Origin: Leptolyngbyaceae cyanobacterium SM1_4_3
GTDB lineage: Bacteria > Cyanobacteriota > Cyanobacteriia > Elainellales > Elainellaceae
Assembly: GCA_012031415.1 (NCBI GenBank)
Contig: JAAUTN010000008.1
Coordinates: 1-55,383, forward strand
Direction of reading: 5' to 3'
Length of the DNA: 55,383 nucleotides
The position numbers and the translations under genes are program-made. Below the pieces are notes generated by a model. The model saw only the letters and a program-made list of their open reading frames with translations. It did not search any database and was not told the origin of the DNA. Below are positions 10,315 to 19,822 of the stretch, one piece after another; position 1 is the first letter of the stretch; every line of letters starts with the position of its first letter.

Positions 10315-10968
10315 ATGCGGTTCTCCTACTTAGGCTGGGCAACCTCACTTGCCCTCAGTTTGACCGTTGCTCCTCTCACGCTACCGACTATTCCCACCAC
10401 TCAGATATTTCTGCCTTTTGCTGCTGCCCAAACTGCTGTAGACCAGTTTCAGCAAGCGGGTCTACTAATCGAGCAAGGGAACCAGCAGACTCGAACTAGC
10501 CAATATCAAGCTGCAATCCAGTCATATCAGCAAGCATTGGAAATTTATCAGAGTGCCGATGTGCGCCAAGCATTTTCACAGGAAAGCCGCGCTGGAGAAG
10601 CAGATGCACTGGGCAATCTAGGTGTTGCTCACAGATCATTGAGCCAGTATCAACAGGCAATCGACTACTACCAGCAAGCCTTGCCTATTCTTCGGGAGGT
10701 GGGCGATCGCAACAGCGAGGGCGTTTTGCTTGCTGACATCGGCAGGCTATACGTTGCCCAAAACAGTCCTCAGTCTGCTATCCAGCAGTTGCAAAGCTCT
10801 GTAGAAGTGCGGGAGTCTATTCGCGCAGAACTCAGGCAGCTTCCCCCGGAAACGCAGCAAGCATTTACCGACAGTGTTGCTAATGATTATCGGCTACTGG
10901 CAGAGTTATTGAGACAGCAGAATCGCAATCAAGAAGCGCAGGCAATTCTCAATTTGCTGGAGCTGTAA
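10315..10968 (+). CDS. Secreted TPR protein, possibly a truncated TPR-CHAT protein
   Basis: The product is 217 residues from the ATG at 10315, with a hydrophobic signal-like segment (residues 1-40) and then tetratricopeptide repeats (YQAAIQSYQQALEIYQ and YQQAIDYYQQALPILREVGDR). The C-terminal SVEVRESIRAELRQLPPETQQAFTDS and DYRLLAELLRQQNRNQEAQ are typical of the segment that precedes a CHAT protease domain in cyanobacterial TPR-CHAT proteins, but the frame stops right there. A MITE-like inverted repeat begins 13 bp later. It may be a genuine short TPR protein or a truncation. A TTG start at 10255 is possible but less likely. Confidence 0.7.
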   Translation: MRFSYLGWATSLALSLTVAPLTLPTIPTTQIFLPFAAAQTAVDQFQQAGLLIEQGNQQTRTSQYQAAIQSYQQALEIYQSADVRQAFSQESRAGEADALGNLGVAHRSLSQYQQAIDYYQQALPILREVGDRNSEGVLLADIGRLYVAQNSPQSAIQQLQSSVEVRESIRAELRQLPPETQQAFTDSVANDYRLLAELLRQQNRNQEAQAILNLLEL

Positions 10969-10980
10969 CCGAAAAGTCTG

Positions 10981-11050
10981 TAGGGGCGTGGCATTCGGGC
11001 AAAGATTTTCAGTTTATTCCAGGGTCTACCTGCCGAATGCTACGCCCTTA
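10981..11050. repeat. MITE-like inverted repeat
   Basis: Near-matching arms (TAGGGGCGTGGCATTCGG at 10981 and its complement ending at 11050) enclose a spacer of about 30 bp. It lies directly after the TPR gene stop. Such short inverted repeats are dispersed in cyanobacterial genomes. Confidence 0.7.
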
Positions 11051-11167
11051 CAAGGGACATTCGCTACTTTTCAAACACTTGCTTAGTCGGATCACAATTT
11101 GCCGGAGCAGATTTAGTGAACCCTGATAAGGTACAATCCCCTATCAGATTTGAGGGAGATCGGTCGA

Positions 11168-11623
11168 TTGCAGATTCGTGAAGATGATCTAACAGGTGAA
11201 AAGATCGCGGATTTTCTGCGGGAGCATCTCGAAAATATGCATGAGATTACCCCGCCGGAAAGTGTTCATGCGCTCGATTTAGAGAAGTTGCGATCGCCCA
11301 CCGTTACGTTTTGGTCAGCCTGGGATGGGGATGAGCTACTCGGATGTGGGGCACTCAAAGAGCTAGACGCAAAAACTGCTGAAGTCAAATCAATGCGGAC
11401 TGCAACGACTCACCGCCGCAAAGGAGTTGCCTCAAAAATTTTGGAACACATGATTCAGGAAGCCGCACGGCGAGGTTACGAGTGCCTGAATTTGGAAACC
11501 GGGTCTTCGCCTGAGTTTGCCGCCGCACGAGCTTTATACGTTCGGCATGGGTTTGAGTATCGAGAGCCGTTCGGCGAATATATCGATGACCCAAACAGCG
11601 TGTTTATGACCAAAAAACTTTAA
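11168..11623 (+). CDS. GNAT family N-acetyltransferase
   Basis: The 151-residue protein has the GNAT fold signatures: EVKSMRTATTHRRKGVASKIL, with RRKGVA as the acetyl-CoA pyrophosphate loop, and the C-terminal ARALYVRHGFEYREPFGEY. Substrate is unknown. I start it at the TTG at 11168 because GAGGGAGA lies about 9 bases upstream and MQIREDDLTG matches the expected N-terminus; a TTG at 11150 is the alternative. It is a single gene between two repeat elements. Confidence 0.82.
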   Translation: MQIREDDLTGEKIADFLREHLENMHEITPPESVHALDLEKLRSPTVTFWSAWDGDELLGCGALKELDAKTAEVKSMRTATTHRRKGVASKILEHMIQEAARRGYECLNLETGSSPEFAAARALYVRHGFEYREPFGEYIDDPNSVFMTKKL

Positions 11624-11637
11624 TTGTTTTATGCTTT

Positions 11638-11730
11638 ATACCAATTCTTCGTGAAGCTACACAGAACAAGGGGCTTAAGCCCCTTGTTCCACAGGAGTTC
11701 ATTCTGTACAAGCTCAAATTGAATTGGTAT
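11638..11730. repeat. MITE-like element with nested palindrome
   Basis: Outer 10-bp inverted repeats ATACCAATTC / GAATTGGTAT (11638-11647 and 11721-11730) enclose a perfect 26-bp palindrome at 11664-11689 (half-site GAACAAGGGGCTT). The palindrome core recurs at 23054, 23139 and, degenerate, near 26291. The right end touches the stop codon of the SRPBCC gene. Confidence 0.75.
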
Positions 11731-12209
11731 TAGACCTTTTGTAGCCCTTGATAAACCTGCTCTGCCAGTCGTTTCAAGCGTCGCAGTTGTGCCTGCATAT
11801 CTTGCTTGGTCCAGTCGGCAGCAAATCGATCAAAGCCGTAGCGGACGATCGCATTTGGGATTTCAAATTCAAAGCGGTTGATCAGGTAGGTGCCTTCTTC
11901 GTCGGGCTGACATTCCCAGCGATCGCGCCCCTTAAAAAATCCGTCAAAGCCCCAGACAATCAGCCCTGGCTCTCGCTCTAAGACCACGCTCTCTAAAGCT
12001 GGCTGAATCAGGGGTACCTGGATTACAAAGCGGCTTTGGCTGCCAACCTCGGTACTCCATACGCCAACTGGGTCACAGCGTAAAGCGGGGTTTAACCAGC
12101 GGTGCATTAGAGTGCGATCGGTAATGCACCGTTCAACGGTCGTTGCACTGGCTTTGATTTGAATCGACTGCTCAAATTGACGAGGTGGCATCCGCCGCTT
12201 CGGACTCAT
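11730..12209 (-). CDS. SRPBCC family protein
   Basis: The product is 159 residues with the START/Bet v1-like helix-grip pattern: an early FEQSIQIKASATTVERCITD strand-helix, a WLNPALRCDPVG segment and a final long helix (QAQLRRLKRLAEQVY). These proteins bind hydrophobic ligands in a central cavity; the ligand is unknown. Its stop codon is formed at the edge of the adjacent MITE-like element. It faces the GNAT gene tail to tail. Confidence 0.78.
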   Translation of the reverse strand: MSPKRRMPPRQFEQSIQIKASATTVERCITDRTLMHRWLNPALRCDPVGVWSTEVGSQSRFVIQVPLIQPALESVVLEREPGLIVWGFDGFFKGRDRWECQPDEEGTYLINRFEFEIPNAIVRYGFDRFAADWTKQDMQAQLRRLKRLAEQVYQGLQKV

Positions 12210-12512
12210 AACCTAAACTGCTACTCTACAGTAACCCTAAATTGGGAAGGGCTGCCGTATCTCTATCGCATCTCTACTGATTGCTATTTTTTGAGCTTTA
12301 TTCTTCAAATAAGCACGTTTTAGCGTATTATTCAGCACAAAGGTAGATGAAAAGCGCGGAATCAAATTTTACCCTTGCGGATGTAGGTTTTACGCAATTT
12401 TGGTAATTTACAGTTGGCCAGAGAAATAGGCAAGGGAATCTCTGGTCAACCTATGATAGCCACCTATTGGTAGCCGCTATCTTCACGTTTGCTGTCGCTA
12501 ATTGAGGAAACA
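12210..12512. other. Intergenic region with hairpin upstream of the TM-repeat gene
   Basis: About 300 bp between divergent genes. It holds one inverted repeat, TTGGCCAGAGA at 12414 and TCTCTGGTCAA ending at 12449, which could be an operator or an RNA leader structure. I see no gene. Confidence 0.4.
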
Positions 12513-14339
12513 ATGAATGAAACTTGGCAGGGCATGGCGCAGGCGTTAGTAGCCTCCACTTCAGTGCCCGGAATGCACAGCATCTATACTTTTTTAGCTC
12601 AAGTAGACTCTACTGCTACAGACCAACCGACCGGTGGAAGGGATGTGCTGCGGACGGTTGGCTCTGACCTGGGTGCCTCTTTGCCCGATTTGCTCCGGGC
12701 GATCGTCATTCTGGTAGTGGGTTGGCTAATTGCGCTAATTGCAGCGGCGGTCGTCAGAGGCATTTTGAAGCAGACTGACCTTGACAATCGACTGGCTCGG
12801 TCGATTGTGGGTGGGCGGGCAGACGCAGAAGCGCCACCGATTGAGAAGTGGATCTCTAGCGCAGTTTTCTGGCTGATCTTTATTTTTACGATTGTTGCTT
12901 TTCTTCAGGCACTTCAGCTTACGGCTGTGTCTGAACCGCTCAACAACTTTCTTAATCAAATCATTGGCTATTTGCCTTCTATTGCAGGGGCTGCAATTTT
13001 GCTGGGAGTTGCGTGGCTATTGGCAACGCTGGTTAAGCTGGTTGTTACTCGTGCGCTTCAGGCTTTCAATATAGATGAGCGCTTAGGGCAACAGGTCGAG
13101 GGTCCGTCCACAACGGCCGGATCTGCTGATGTGGTCCGAGATCCGACTGATCCGGGCTATTCTACGACAGCTAACTACACAGCAGGTCCGTCTACGACGG
13201 GTGCGGTAACTCCTCCATCGTCTTCTGCACCGGGCAATCAGTTTTCTTTGAGTGAGACAATCGGGAATACGCTGTACTGGTTTATTTTCCTGTTGTTTTT
13301 GCCGCTGATCCTGAATACGTTGGGTTTGCAAGGGACGCTAGCACCTGTACAGGAATTGTTGAACGAGATTCTTGGCATTCTGCCGAATCTGTTTGCTGCG
13401 ATTTTGATTGCGGCGGCGGGTTGGCTGATTGCTCAGGTCGTGCGGCGGATTGTAACCAATTTTCTGGCAGCAACCGGAACAGATCGGATTGGACCTCGGT
13501 TTGGGCTTAGTCCGGCTCGCGGCAGTCAGTCTCTTTCCTGGATCATCGGCACGATCGTCTATGTTTTGATTTTGATTCCGACGGCGATCACTGCCCTGAA
13601 TGCGCTGCAAATTGATGCGATCGCAGATCCAGCCATTTCGATGCTCGATCAGATTCTCAGCGCTCTACCGCAGATCTTTACGGCTGGGCTGATTCTGGTT
13701 ATTGCCTACGTGATTGGTCAGTTCCTTTCTGACCTCGTGACCAACATCCTGACGGGCGTTGGCTTTAACAACATCTTCTATTGGCTGGGGCTACAATCTA
13801 CTCCTTCGGCTCCGACTCCTACCACGCCTCCACCCCCAACTCAACCAGGAGCCACAGAACTCCAAGCCCCACCGACAACGCTGCCGACCAAAACGCCTTC
13901 AGAGGTGGCTGGCATCATTGTTTTAGTTGGAGTCATGTTGATTGCTGCACTGGGGGCGATCGACGTGCTGAATATTCCTGCCCTGACGGCCCTGGTTGCT
14001 GGAATTGTTGCAATTGCAGGACGCATTCTAGCTGGACTGGTGGTGTTTGCGATTGGTCTGTACCTATCAAATTTCGCCTTCAACTTGATTACTAGCTCTG
14101 GAGGTCGTCAGTCTAGAATTTTGGGTCAGGCCGCTCGGATTGCGGGAATCGCTTTTTCGGGTGCGATCGCCTTACAGCTAATTGGAGTCGCTAACGACAT
14201 CGTTAATTTGGCGTTTGGTTTGCTGTTGGGCGCTATTGCGGTGGCGATCGCCCTGGCCTTTGGCTTAGGCGGTCGAGATGTGGCTGCTGAGCAGCTTCGC
14301 GAATGGTTAGCTTCCTTTAAGCAAGATCGACCTTACTAA
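12513..14339 (+). CDS. Membrane protein with conserved TM-helix repeats (mechanosensitive-channel related)
   Basis: The product is 608 residues with at least five related blocks, each a pair of hydrophobic helices ending in an amphipathic stretch (AAVVRGILKQTDLDNRLARS, LVKLVVTRALQAFNIDERLG, VVRRIVTNFLAATGTDRIGP, SDLVTNILTGVGFNN). This matches the conserved TM helix repeat family (PF05552) found next to MscS-like channels. Proline/threonine-rich linkers (about residues 435-470) separate the blocks. ATG at 12513 follows GAGG at good distance. It probably sits in the cytoplasmic membrane. The channel role is inferred from family only. Confidence 0.8.
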   Translation: MNETWQGMAQALVASTSVPGMHSIYTFLAQVDSTATDQPTGGRDVLRTVGSDLGASLPDLLRAIVILVVGWLIALIAAAVVRGILKQTDLDNRLARSIVGGRADAEAPPIEKWISSAVFWLIFIFTIVAFLQALQLTAVSEPLNNFLNQIIGYLPSIAGAAILLGVAWLLATLVKLVVTRALQAFNIDERLGQQVEGPSTTAGSADVVRDPTDPGYSTTANYTAGPSTTGAVTPPSSSAPGNQFSLSETIGNTLYWFIFLLFLPLILNTLGLQGTLAPVQELLNEILGILPNLFAAILIAAAGWLIAQVVRRIVTNFLAATGTDRIGPRFGLSPARGSQSLSWIIGTIVYVLILIPTAITALNALQIDAIADPAISMLDQILSALPQIFTAGLILVIAYVIGQFLSDLVTNILTGVGFNNIFYWLGLQSTPSAPTPTTPPPPTQPGATELQAPPTTLPTKTPSEVAGIIVLVGVMLIAALGAIDVLNIPALTALVAGIVAIAGRILAGLVVFAIGLYLSNFAFNLITSSGGRQSRILGQAARIAGIAFSGAIALQLIGVANDIVNLAFGLLLGAIAVAIALAFGLGGRDVAAEQLREWLASFKQDRPY

Positions 14340-14372
14340 TTCTTGAACCTTGCTCCTATCCGTGAGCATCAA

Positions 14373-14412
14373 CTGGAGGGCGAAAATGCTGTTTCCGCCC
14401 TCCAGCTTTTTT
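14373..14412 (+). terminator. Rho-independent terminator
   Basis: Stem CTGGAGGGCG / CGCCCTCCAG (14373-14405) is followed by CTTTTTT. It closes the TM-helix repeat gene. Confidence 0.85.
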
Positions 14413-14441
14413 ATAGTATGTCGTAACCGGGAGAAAATCTG

Positions 14442-15254
14442 GTGTCTAAGCGAGTATTGGTCGCAGGAGCAACTGGAGGCGTGGGGCAACTCACCGTCGC
14501 AAAACTGCTAGAGAAAGGATATGCAGTGCGGGCTATGACTCGCAATCAGCAAAAAGTACAGCAAATGTTTGACAGTAAAGTGGAAGGGGCGATCGCCGAC
14601 ATTCGCCAGCCTGCAACTCTTCCGGCTGCAATGCAGGACATTACTCACATCATTTGCTGCACCGGAACAACTGCCCTCCCTTCTGCCAAATGGGACTTTA
14701 ACTTTAGCTCCCAGGAAGGACTCCAGCAAGTTTTAGACTGGGGTAGAGTATACTTCGATGCTGACTATCGCCGCACCCAAGCTAAGAATAGTCCTGAGCA
14801 GGTTGACGCAGTGGGCGTAAGCAATTTAGTTGCGGCTGCTCCTAGAGACTTGAGACGATTTGTGTTTGTCTCCTCGTGCGGCGTTGAGCGTAAGGACAAA
14901 CCCCCTTACAGTTTTTTGAATGCCTTTGGTGTGTTGGATGCAAAACAAAAGGGTGAGACGGCACTGATTCAATCGGGATTGCCTTACACCATCGTTCGTC
15001 CAGGACGGCTAATTGATGGGCCGTTTACCTCCTACGATCTCAACACCCTACTCAAAGCCACAACCAATGGCAAACAGGGCGTTGTCATTGGTTGTGGAGA
15101 TACCCTCACAGGACAAACTAGCCGCATTGATGTGGCTGCGGCCTGTGTTGAGTGTTTGGATGGCTTAGCCACAGAAAATAAAGTGTTTGAACTGGTCAAT
15201 CAGGGAGCAAGACCCGATGTGATAGATTGGGTGGCGCTGTTTGCTCAGCTGTAA
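14442..15254 (+). CDS. Atypical SDR / NmrA-like NAD(P)-binding protein
   Basis: The 270-residue product starts with the Rossmann motif VLVAGATGGVGQLTVAKLLEKGY and keeps FVFVSSCGVERKDK and YTIVRPGRLIDGP, typical of atypical short-chain dehydrogenases of the NmrA/HSCARG type. Members act as reductases, assembly factors or redox sensors; the role here is unknown. The start is GTG at 14442, preceded by GGGAG at 8 bases. It follows a terminator closely, so it has its own promoter. Confidence 0.85.
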   Translation: MSKRVLVAGATGGVGQLTVAKLLEKGYAVRAMTRNQQKVQQMFDSKVEGAIADIRQPATLPAAMQDITHIICCTGTTALPSAKWDFNFSSQEGLQQVLDWGRVYFDADYRRTQAKNSPEQVDAVGVSNLVAAAPRDLRRFVFVSSCGVERKDKPPYSFLNAFGVLDAKQKGETALIQSGLPYTIVRPGRLIDGPFTSYDLNTLLKATTNGKQGVVIGCGDTLTGQTSRIDVAAACVECLDGLATENKVFELVNQGARPDVIDWVALFAQL

Positions 15255-15346
15255 CTATCGGTAAATAGATACAATTAACTTTTGGATAAGTTTGTTGTTG
15301 GTCATTGGTTATTGGTCATTTTAAGAACGGATAAATAAGCAACAAT

Positions 15347-15991
15347 ATGACCGCTAGCACGCTGGTTACTAAACCCATCAGTCAAATGCAGCTTGCTCCT
15401 GGTAGTGCAGTCACCATTCCAAACGTGAGTTGGAAAGAGTTTGAGTCGATTTTGCAGGAGATAGGAGTCAGGCGGTCGGCAAGAATTGCTTATAGTCAAG
15501 GAACGTTGGAAATCATGGTTCCTTTGCCTGAACACGAAATTTCTAGGGATTTAATTTCTGATATTGTCAAAATCTTGCTAAAGGCTGGCAAAATTCGCTA
15601 TCAGCCGTTTGGGTCAACTACATTTAAGCGAGAAAACACAGCAGGTGTAGAGCCGGATGCTTGTTTCTACATTCAGAATTATCAGCAAATGATTGGTCGC
15701 CGCAGGTTGGCACCCGACGATCCGCCGCCCGATTTAGCGATTGAAACGGATGTGACTTCTAAAACAACGCTGGATGCTTATCAGGCAATCGCCATTCCTG
15801 AACTCTGGATCTACGACAGCGGCAAACTGACGATCTACCTACTGAAAGCGGGGCAGTACGTTGCTTCGAGTACCAGCCCTATTTTTCCAGAAATTCTCCT
15901 AACCCAAATGATTCCAGCTACAGTAGAGCGCTCCTGGCAGGTAGGAAGTTTGCAGGCACTAGAGGAACTGGAAAGGGCGATCGCCCAGTAG
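15347..15991 (+). CDS. Uma2 family putative endonuclease
   Basis: The product is 214 residues in the Uma2 (DUF820) family, abundant in cyanobacteria. The PD-(D/E)XK-like core is visible: EISRDLISDIVKILL, GVEPDACFYI with the first acidic residues, PPDLAIETDVTSKTT with the D/E-x-T element, and IPELWIYDSGKLTIYLL. Activity has rarely been shown for the family. It is a single gene with its own upstream gap. Confidence 0.87.
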   Translation: MTASTLVTKPISQMQLAPGSAVTIPNVSWKEFESILQEIGVRRSARIAYSQGTLEIMVPLPEHEISRDLISDIVKILLKAGKIRYQPFGSTTFKRENTAGVEPDACFYIQNYQQMIGRRRLAPDDPPPDLAIETDVTSKTTLDAYQAIAIPELWIYDSGKLTIYLLKAGQYVASSTSPIFPEILLTQMIPATVERSWQVGSLQALEELERAIAQ

Positions 15992-16102
15992 GAGACTTAA
16001 CCCACAATTAATCTGGAGTGAACTGCTTGACTTCACCCCACAAAAGAGTAATCTTAAATATAACGGACGTTCGATATAGATAAATCTTCAGGGAATGGTT
16101 AT

Positions 16103-16435
16103 ATGCAGCAAGCAGAATGTTTTCCCAAACCGACTCACCCTATATCCAAAGAAATGGACTGTAGCGCGACTGATCATCCAGTAGACGGCAGTAAGCAGCA
16201 AAAGCCTGTAGAAAATAGAACTTTGCGACAGTTCAAGCCCGTGAATCAGCTATCAAAGCGAGAATTAGAGATCTTGAAGCTGCTAATTGAAGGACGCAGC
16301 AACACTGAAATTGCGACGGTTCTCTATCTTAGCCCCAACACCATCAAGACTCATATTCGGGGCATTTTGAATAAGCTTTCGGTAGAAAATCGGATTCAGG
16401 CAGCGGTGGCAGCGGTGCGGATGGGGCTGCTTTAG
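16103..16435 (+). CDS. LuxR-type helix-turn-helix protein
   Basis: The product is 110 residues: an unstructured N-terminal half without a receiver domain, then a C-terminal LuxR/GerE HTH (residues 48-108, LSKRELEILKLLIEGRSNTE, TIKTHIRGILNKL). It resembles stand-alone LuxR regulators. There is no partner kinase beside it. The TetR gene starts 130 bp downstream on the same strand. Confidence 0.85.
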   Translation: MQQAECFPKPTHPISKEMDCSATDHPVDGSKQQKPVENRTLRQFKPVNQLSKRELEILKLLIEGRSNTEIATVLYLSPNTIKTHIRGILNKLSVENRIQAAVAAVRMGLL

Positions 16436-16565
16436 AGGGGTTGCATACCTTGCTGAAGTAAACTCGCCGCACTCAGGCTTTCTCACCCAAAATTATCACA
16501 AACTATCCAGATGAGCATCGTATGCTGAAGCTAGATAGACTTAACATTTCCTATCACCGTCACGA

Positions 16566-17147
16566 ATGCCCAAAATTGTTGACCATAATGAGTACCGCAA
16601 AAATCTGCTAGGCAGAGCATTTGACCTATTTGCCCAGAAAGGGTTTGCGGCAGTCACAATGCGGGAGATTGCACAGGGGCTGGGTGTTTCTACAGGAACT
16701 TTGTATCACTATTTCCCCAGCAAGGAAGCTCTGTTTGAACAACTGATGCATGAGAAGGCAGATTACTACGTTCTCATGCTGACTCGTGAGTTAGAAGGTA
16801 CAAAGACGCTAACGGAGCAAGTAGACGCACTGGGAAGATTCTTGCAGAAGAACGAGGACAGCCTAATCAAAGAGATTTATATTTCTGTTGATTTTTGTCG
16901 GCACTATGGCTGTGAAGCTTTTCAAAACAATAGAGCCAATAAACAGTCCGATGAACGCTTTAAACAAACCGTTGCAAACTTCGATGGAATTTCCAGTCCA
17001 GCGTTTCAACATTTCATCAAAAACCTGTTTATGGGGTTAATGCTTAACCGACTGTGTGGTGACAAAGCAGCCTGTTTTAACGAGCAGGTGTCTCTGCTGG
17101 GAAAAATGCTGCTTGCCTACTTAGAAAAGTATTCTGAGGCTGAGTGA
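16566..17147 (+). CDS. TetR/AcrR family transcriptional regulator
   Basis: The 193-residue protein has the TetR N-terminal HTH (residues 20-50, AAVTMREIAQGLGVSTGTLY, HYFPSKEALFEQLM) and a variable ligand-binding C-terminal domain. No transporter or enzyme target lies next to it, so the inducer cannot be guessed. A long perfect hairpin follows the stop. Confidence 0.9.
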   Translation: MPKIVDHNEYRKNLLGRAFDLFAQKGFAAVTMREIAQGLGVSTGTLYHYFPSKEALFEQLMHEKADYYVLMLTRELEGTKTLTEQVDALGRFLQKNEDSLIKEIYISVDFCRHYGCEAFQNNRANKQSDERFKQTVANFDGISSPAFQHFIKNLFMGLMLNRLCGDKAACFNEQVSLLGKMLLAYLEKYSEAE

Positions 17148-17169
17148 TATGGCTAACGCCATATTGATT

Positions 17170-17214
17170 AGGACATTTTGGTGGTGCGGCTTTGCCGCAC
17201 CACCAAAATGTCCT
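17170..17214. terminator. Perfect 21-bp hairpin after the TetR gene
   Basis: Arms of 21 bases (17170-17190 and 17194-17214, GGTGGTGCGGC core) pair perfectly around a TTT loop. No T-run follows, so it may be a bidirectional terminator or a repeat element. Confidence 0.6.
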
Positions 17215-17336
17215 TGTCCTAACCTAGTTAACTAAAGCTATAGTTAGAGACTGATTTGATTTTTGCGTGTTTACAAAAATTCATATTGCGTTAATATTTA
17301 GATGCACACGCTGGCTTAGGCACTATTACTACTATC

Positions 17337-17753
17337 ATGAATAAGAAACTCCTTGCTCCTGTTCTGGCGATCGCTCTTAGCCTGGTGCTTCTAATCACTG
17401 CTAGCTTCAATCTTGATGGTGCTTCAGGCGAGTCAGAGACAGACTACTTTATCAAGTCGATTCAAGCTGACCAAATTCTATTGGTAGAGCCAAACCTACT
17501 CAGCTTTGTTAATTCCAATGCAGCCGATGACAGCATCAAAGAGCGACTGCTGGGTGCGCTAGAAGAAATTGGTGAGTCCTACACGGTTAATCAAACCAGA
17601 TCAATCCAGATCACCAAAAACATTGGTACGGTTGTGCCAAATTTAGTGGTCTACGTTCAGCCCAAACCCTTACAGCAGGGCATTAGCGATGTCGTGGCAA
17701 CAGGTGATACGGTGATGGTTAATGAGTACCAGGGTTTCACAGGCGAGATATAG
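17337..17753 (+). CDS. Small exported protein of unknown function
   Basis: The 138-residue product has an N-terminal signal or anchor segment (residues 3-24, KKLLAPVLAIALSLVLLITA) and a soluble domain with alternating hydrophobic strands (QILLVEPNLLSFVNS, TVVPNLVVYVQPKPLQQGISD). I do not recognise the family. It faces the histidine kinase gene tail to tail. Confidence 0.6.
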   Translation: MNKKLLAPVLAIALSLVLLITASFNLDGASGESETDYFIKSIQADQILLVEPNLLSFVNSNAADDSIKERLLGALEEIGESYTVNQTRSIQITKNIGTVVPNLVVYVQPKPLQQGISDVVATGDTVMVNEYQGFTGEI

Positions 17754-17795
17754 AGCAGGTTCTCGACATTAGCAAAAGTTCCCTCAGAAACTCCT

Positions 17796-19079
17796 TCAAG
17801 TTAAGTAAGTCTGTAGCTGTATGCAGAAGGTTGTGCCTTGACCAGCGGCACTGGTAACGCTAACTTGCCCCCCATGCGCCTCAATGATTTGTTTGGCGAT
17901 CGCCAGTCCTAGCCCAAACCCGCTACCATCCGCTGTTCTGCTACCAACTCGGTAAAACCGCTCGAATATATGCGGCAGATCCTCTGGGGGAATGCCGATT
18001 CCAGTATCTTTTACTGTAATGGTTGCCCAGCGCGTGTGGGTCGATAGGCAGATCTCAACTCTTCCGGTGGCAGGAGTGTATTTACAGGCATTATCTAGCA
18101 GATTCACAATTGCCTGACGCAGCAGATCCGGATCGGCTAATATTTCCACTGTGGATTGAGGCAAAACGCTGGTCAGCGTCAGGTGTTGAGAGGTTGCCTG
18201 AGGCTGAAAGTCATTCACTAAGCTCTTGACCAAGTGAGTCAGGTTGATTTTTTGTAAAGATTCAGGTGACAAACGCCCCTCGTGACGCGCCAAAAACAGC
18301 AAATTGCTAACCAAAACGCTCATTGATTTGGCACTGTCTACGATGTTGTCCAAGCATAGGCGCATTTCTGAAGTGCTGTTTAGACTAAGCAGTAGCCCAA
18401 CCTGAGCGTTACTGAGAATTCCTGAAAGCGGCGTGCGTAACTCGTGAGAAGCATTGGACGTAAACCGCTGAAGCTGATCGTAGGACTGGCGAATAGGCTG
18501 CATGGCAACTCCTCCCAAAAGCCAGCCTGTCAAGCTAATCAATCCCAGGGCGATCGGAACTGCTAACGTTAGCACCAGCCGCAACTGAGTCAAATTATTT
18601 TGCGTGGTTGTTAGGGGAATGGCCACCTGAAGGTAGCCAATTGCAGCATTGCCTTCCTGCACAGGCAGCGTTACCTGTCGTAGCCAAACTGGGTTGACAT
18701 CTGGTTCGGTTGTGCTGTCTGCCTTGAGCGTGAGAAACCCCGGTTCAACCGTGAGCCATTCTGGAGGAGGCATTCCAAAAAATCTGACTAAGCGCCCCTG
18801 ATCGCTGTACCAGCGGACGTAAAGAATTTCACTGTCAGGGGGTTGCAGGGTGTTGCCTAGCAAAGGCACGTTGTTTAGATCAACTCGCCATTGACCGTTT
18901 TCTAACTCGTAGTCAACGCTTGTTGCCATTACTCTGGCTTCTTTGTAGAGCAGGCGATCGAGTGTTTCTAGCCTTTCCTCAACTTCAAAGTAATAGATTA
19001 CGCCTGCAAACACAACCAGAATACTGCCCATTGACAGGGTAAACCAGCGGGCCAGGTTGCGGCGGCTTCGGTTAAACAT
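17796..19079 (-). CDS. Sensor histidine kinase, RppB-like
   Basis: The product is about 427 residues: a membrane helix near the N-terminus (about residues 12-30), a periplasmic sensing region, a second helix (about 172-195), a HisKA domain ([12 protein letters not shown]), then HATPase boxes N (LLDNACKYT), G1 ([11 protein letters not shown]) and G2 ([12 protein letters not shown]). All catalytic boxes look intact. It starts with ATG at 19079, overlapping the response regulator stop by 8 bp (ATGTTTAA), which suggests translational coupling. The pair resembles RppA/RppB of Synechocystis, a redox- or metal-related system; that assignment is inference. Confidence 0.85.
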   Translation of the reverse strand: MFNRSRRNLARWFTLSMGSILVVFAGVIYYFEVEERLETLDRLLYKEARVMATSVDYELENGQWRVDLNNVPLLGNTLQPPDSEILYVRWYSDQGRLVRFFGMPPPEWLTVEPGFLTLKADSTTEPDVNPVWLRQVTLPVQEGNAAIGYLQVAIPLTTTQNNLTQLRLVLTLAVPIALGLISLTGWLLGGVAMQPIRQSYDQLQRFTSNASHELRTPLSGILSNAQVGLLLSLNSTSEMRLCLDNIVDSAKSMSVLVSNLLFLARHEGRLSPESLQKINLTHLVKSLVNDFQPQATSQHLTLTSVLPQSTVEILADPDLLRQAIVNLLDNACKYTPATGRVEICLSTHTRWATITVKDTGIGIPPEDLPHIFERFYRVGSRTADGSGFGLGLAIAKQIIEAHGGQVSVTSAAGQGTTFCIQLQTYLT

Positions 19080-19749
19080 GAGTGGGGTTGAGGCGATATC
19101 CCATGCCATAGACGGTTTCAATCCAGTCGGCGGCACGCAGGGGTTGAAGCCGCTGTCGCAGTTTGCGAACCAGGACTGTGATTGCGTTGCTCTCTGGTTC
19201 AGTGCCCCATTCCCACAGGGCTTGCTCGATCTGGTCGCGAGTTAGCACTTGACGAGGGTGGCGCAAAAAGTATTCCAGCAGTTGAAATTCGCGGCTGGAG
19301 AGCGAAACGGTGGAGCCGCTGCGTTCAACGGTGAGGCTGTCGAGGTGAAGCTGGAGGTCTTCTAGCTGTAGGGTTTCTCCTAACCAGAGGGGCGATCGCC
19401 TGCTCAAAGCCCGCACTCGTGCCAACAGTTCCATGATGTCGGTCGGTTTAACCAGGTAATCATCGGCTCCTGCATCCAGCCCGGTCACTTTATCCAACAC
19501 GGTATCTTTGGCGGTCAGCATTAAAACCGGGGCAGTTTTCCCGGCGCGTCGGTACTGCTGACACAGGTGCAGCCCACTGATATCAGGCAGCATCCAGTCT
19601 AGAATTAGCAAGTCATACTCTCGTTGAGATAGAAGCCACTGGGCTGTCTCTCCTTCGCTGACTCCATCTACTTTGTGCCCTGCGTGGGAGAGCGCGATGT
19701 GAAGCGGCTTTAGCTGCTTTGGATCGTCTTCTACCAGTAAAATTCTCAT
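19072..19749 (-). CDS. OmpR-type response regulator, RppA-like
   Basis: The 225-residue product has a receiver domain with phosphoacceptor Asp51 ([14 protein letters not shown]) and the conserved lysine in [12 protein letters not shown] winged-helix output domain follows ([43 protein letters not shown]). The sequence recalls RppA/NrsR of Synechocystis ([37 protein letters not shown]). It is the first gene of an operon with the sensor kinase and is divergent from the small membrane protein at 19823 with about 70 bp between starts, so both may share control. Confidence 0.87.
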   Translation of the reverse strand: MRILLVEDDPKQLKPLHIALSHAGHKVDGVSEGETAQWLLSQREYDLLILDWMLPDISGLHLCQQYRRAGKTAPVLMLTAKDTVLDKVTGLDAGADDYLVKPTDIMELLARVRALSRRSPLWLGETLQLEDLQLHLDSLTVERSGSTVSLSSREFQLLEYFLRHPRQVLTRDQIEQALWEWGTEPESNAITVLVRKLRQRLQPLRAADWIETVYGMGYRLNPTHV

Positions 19750-19822
19750 ATCCTGGTTGATTACTCACTTCTTTCGTCTAGGGTATATCATGGGTTGAGC
19801 CAGGTTTGAGCAAAGGTTGCGT

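Noticed and set aside
13083-14095. Several ORFs antisense or out of frame in the TM-repeat gene
   Set aside because: Biased composition from the repeated membrane helices produces open shadow frames.
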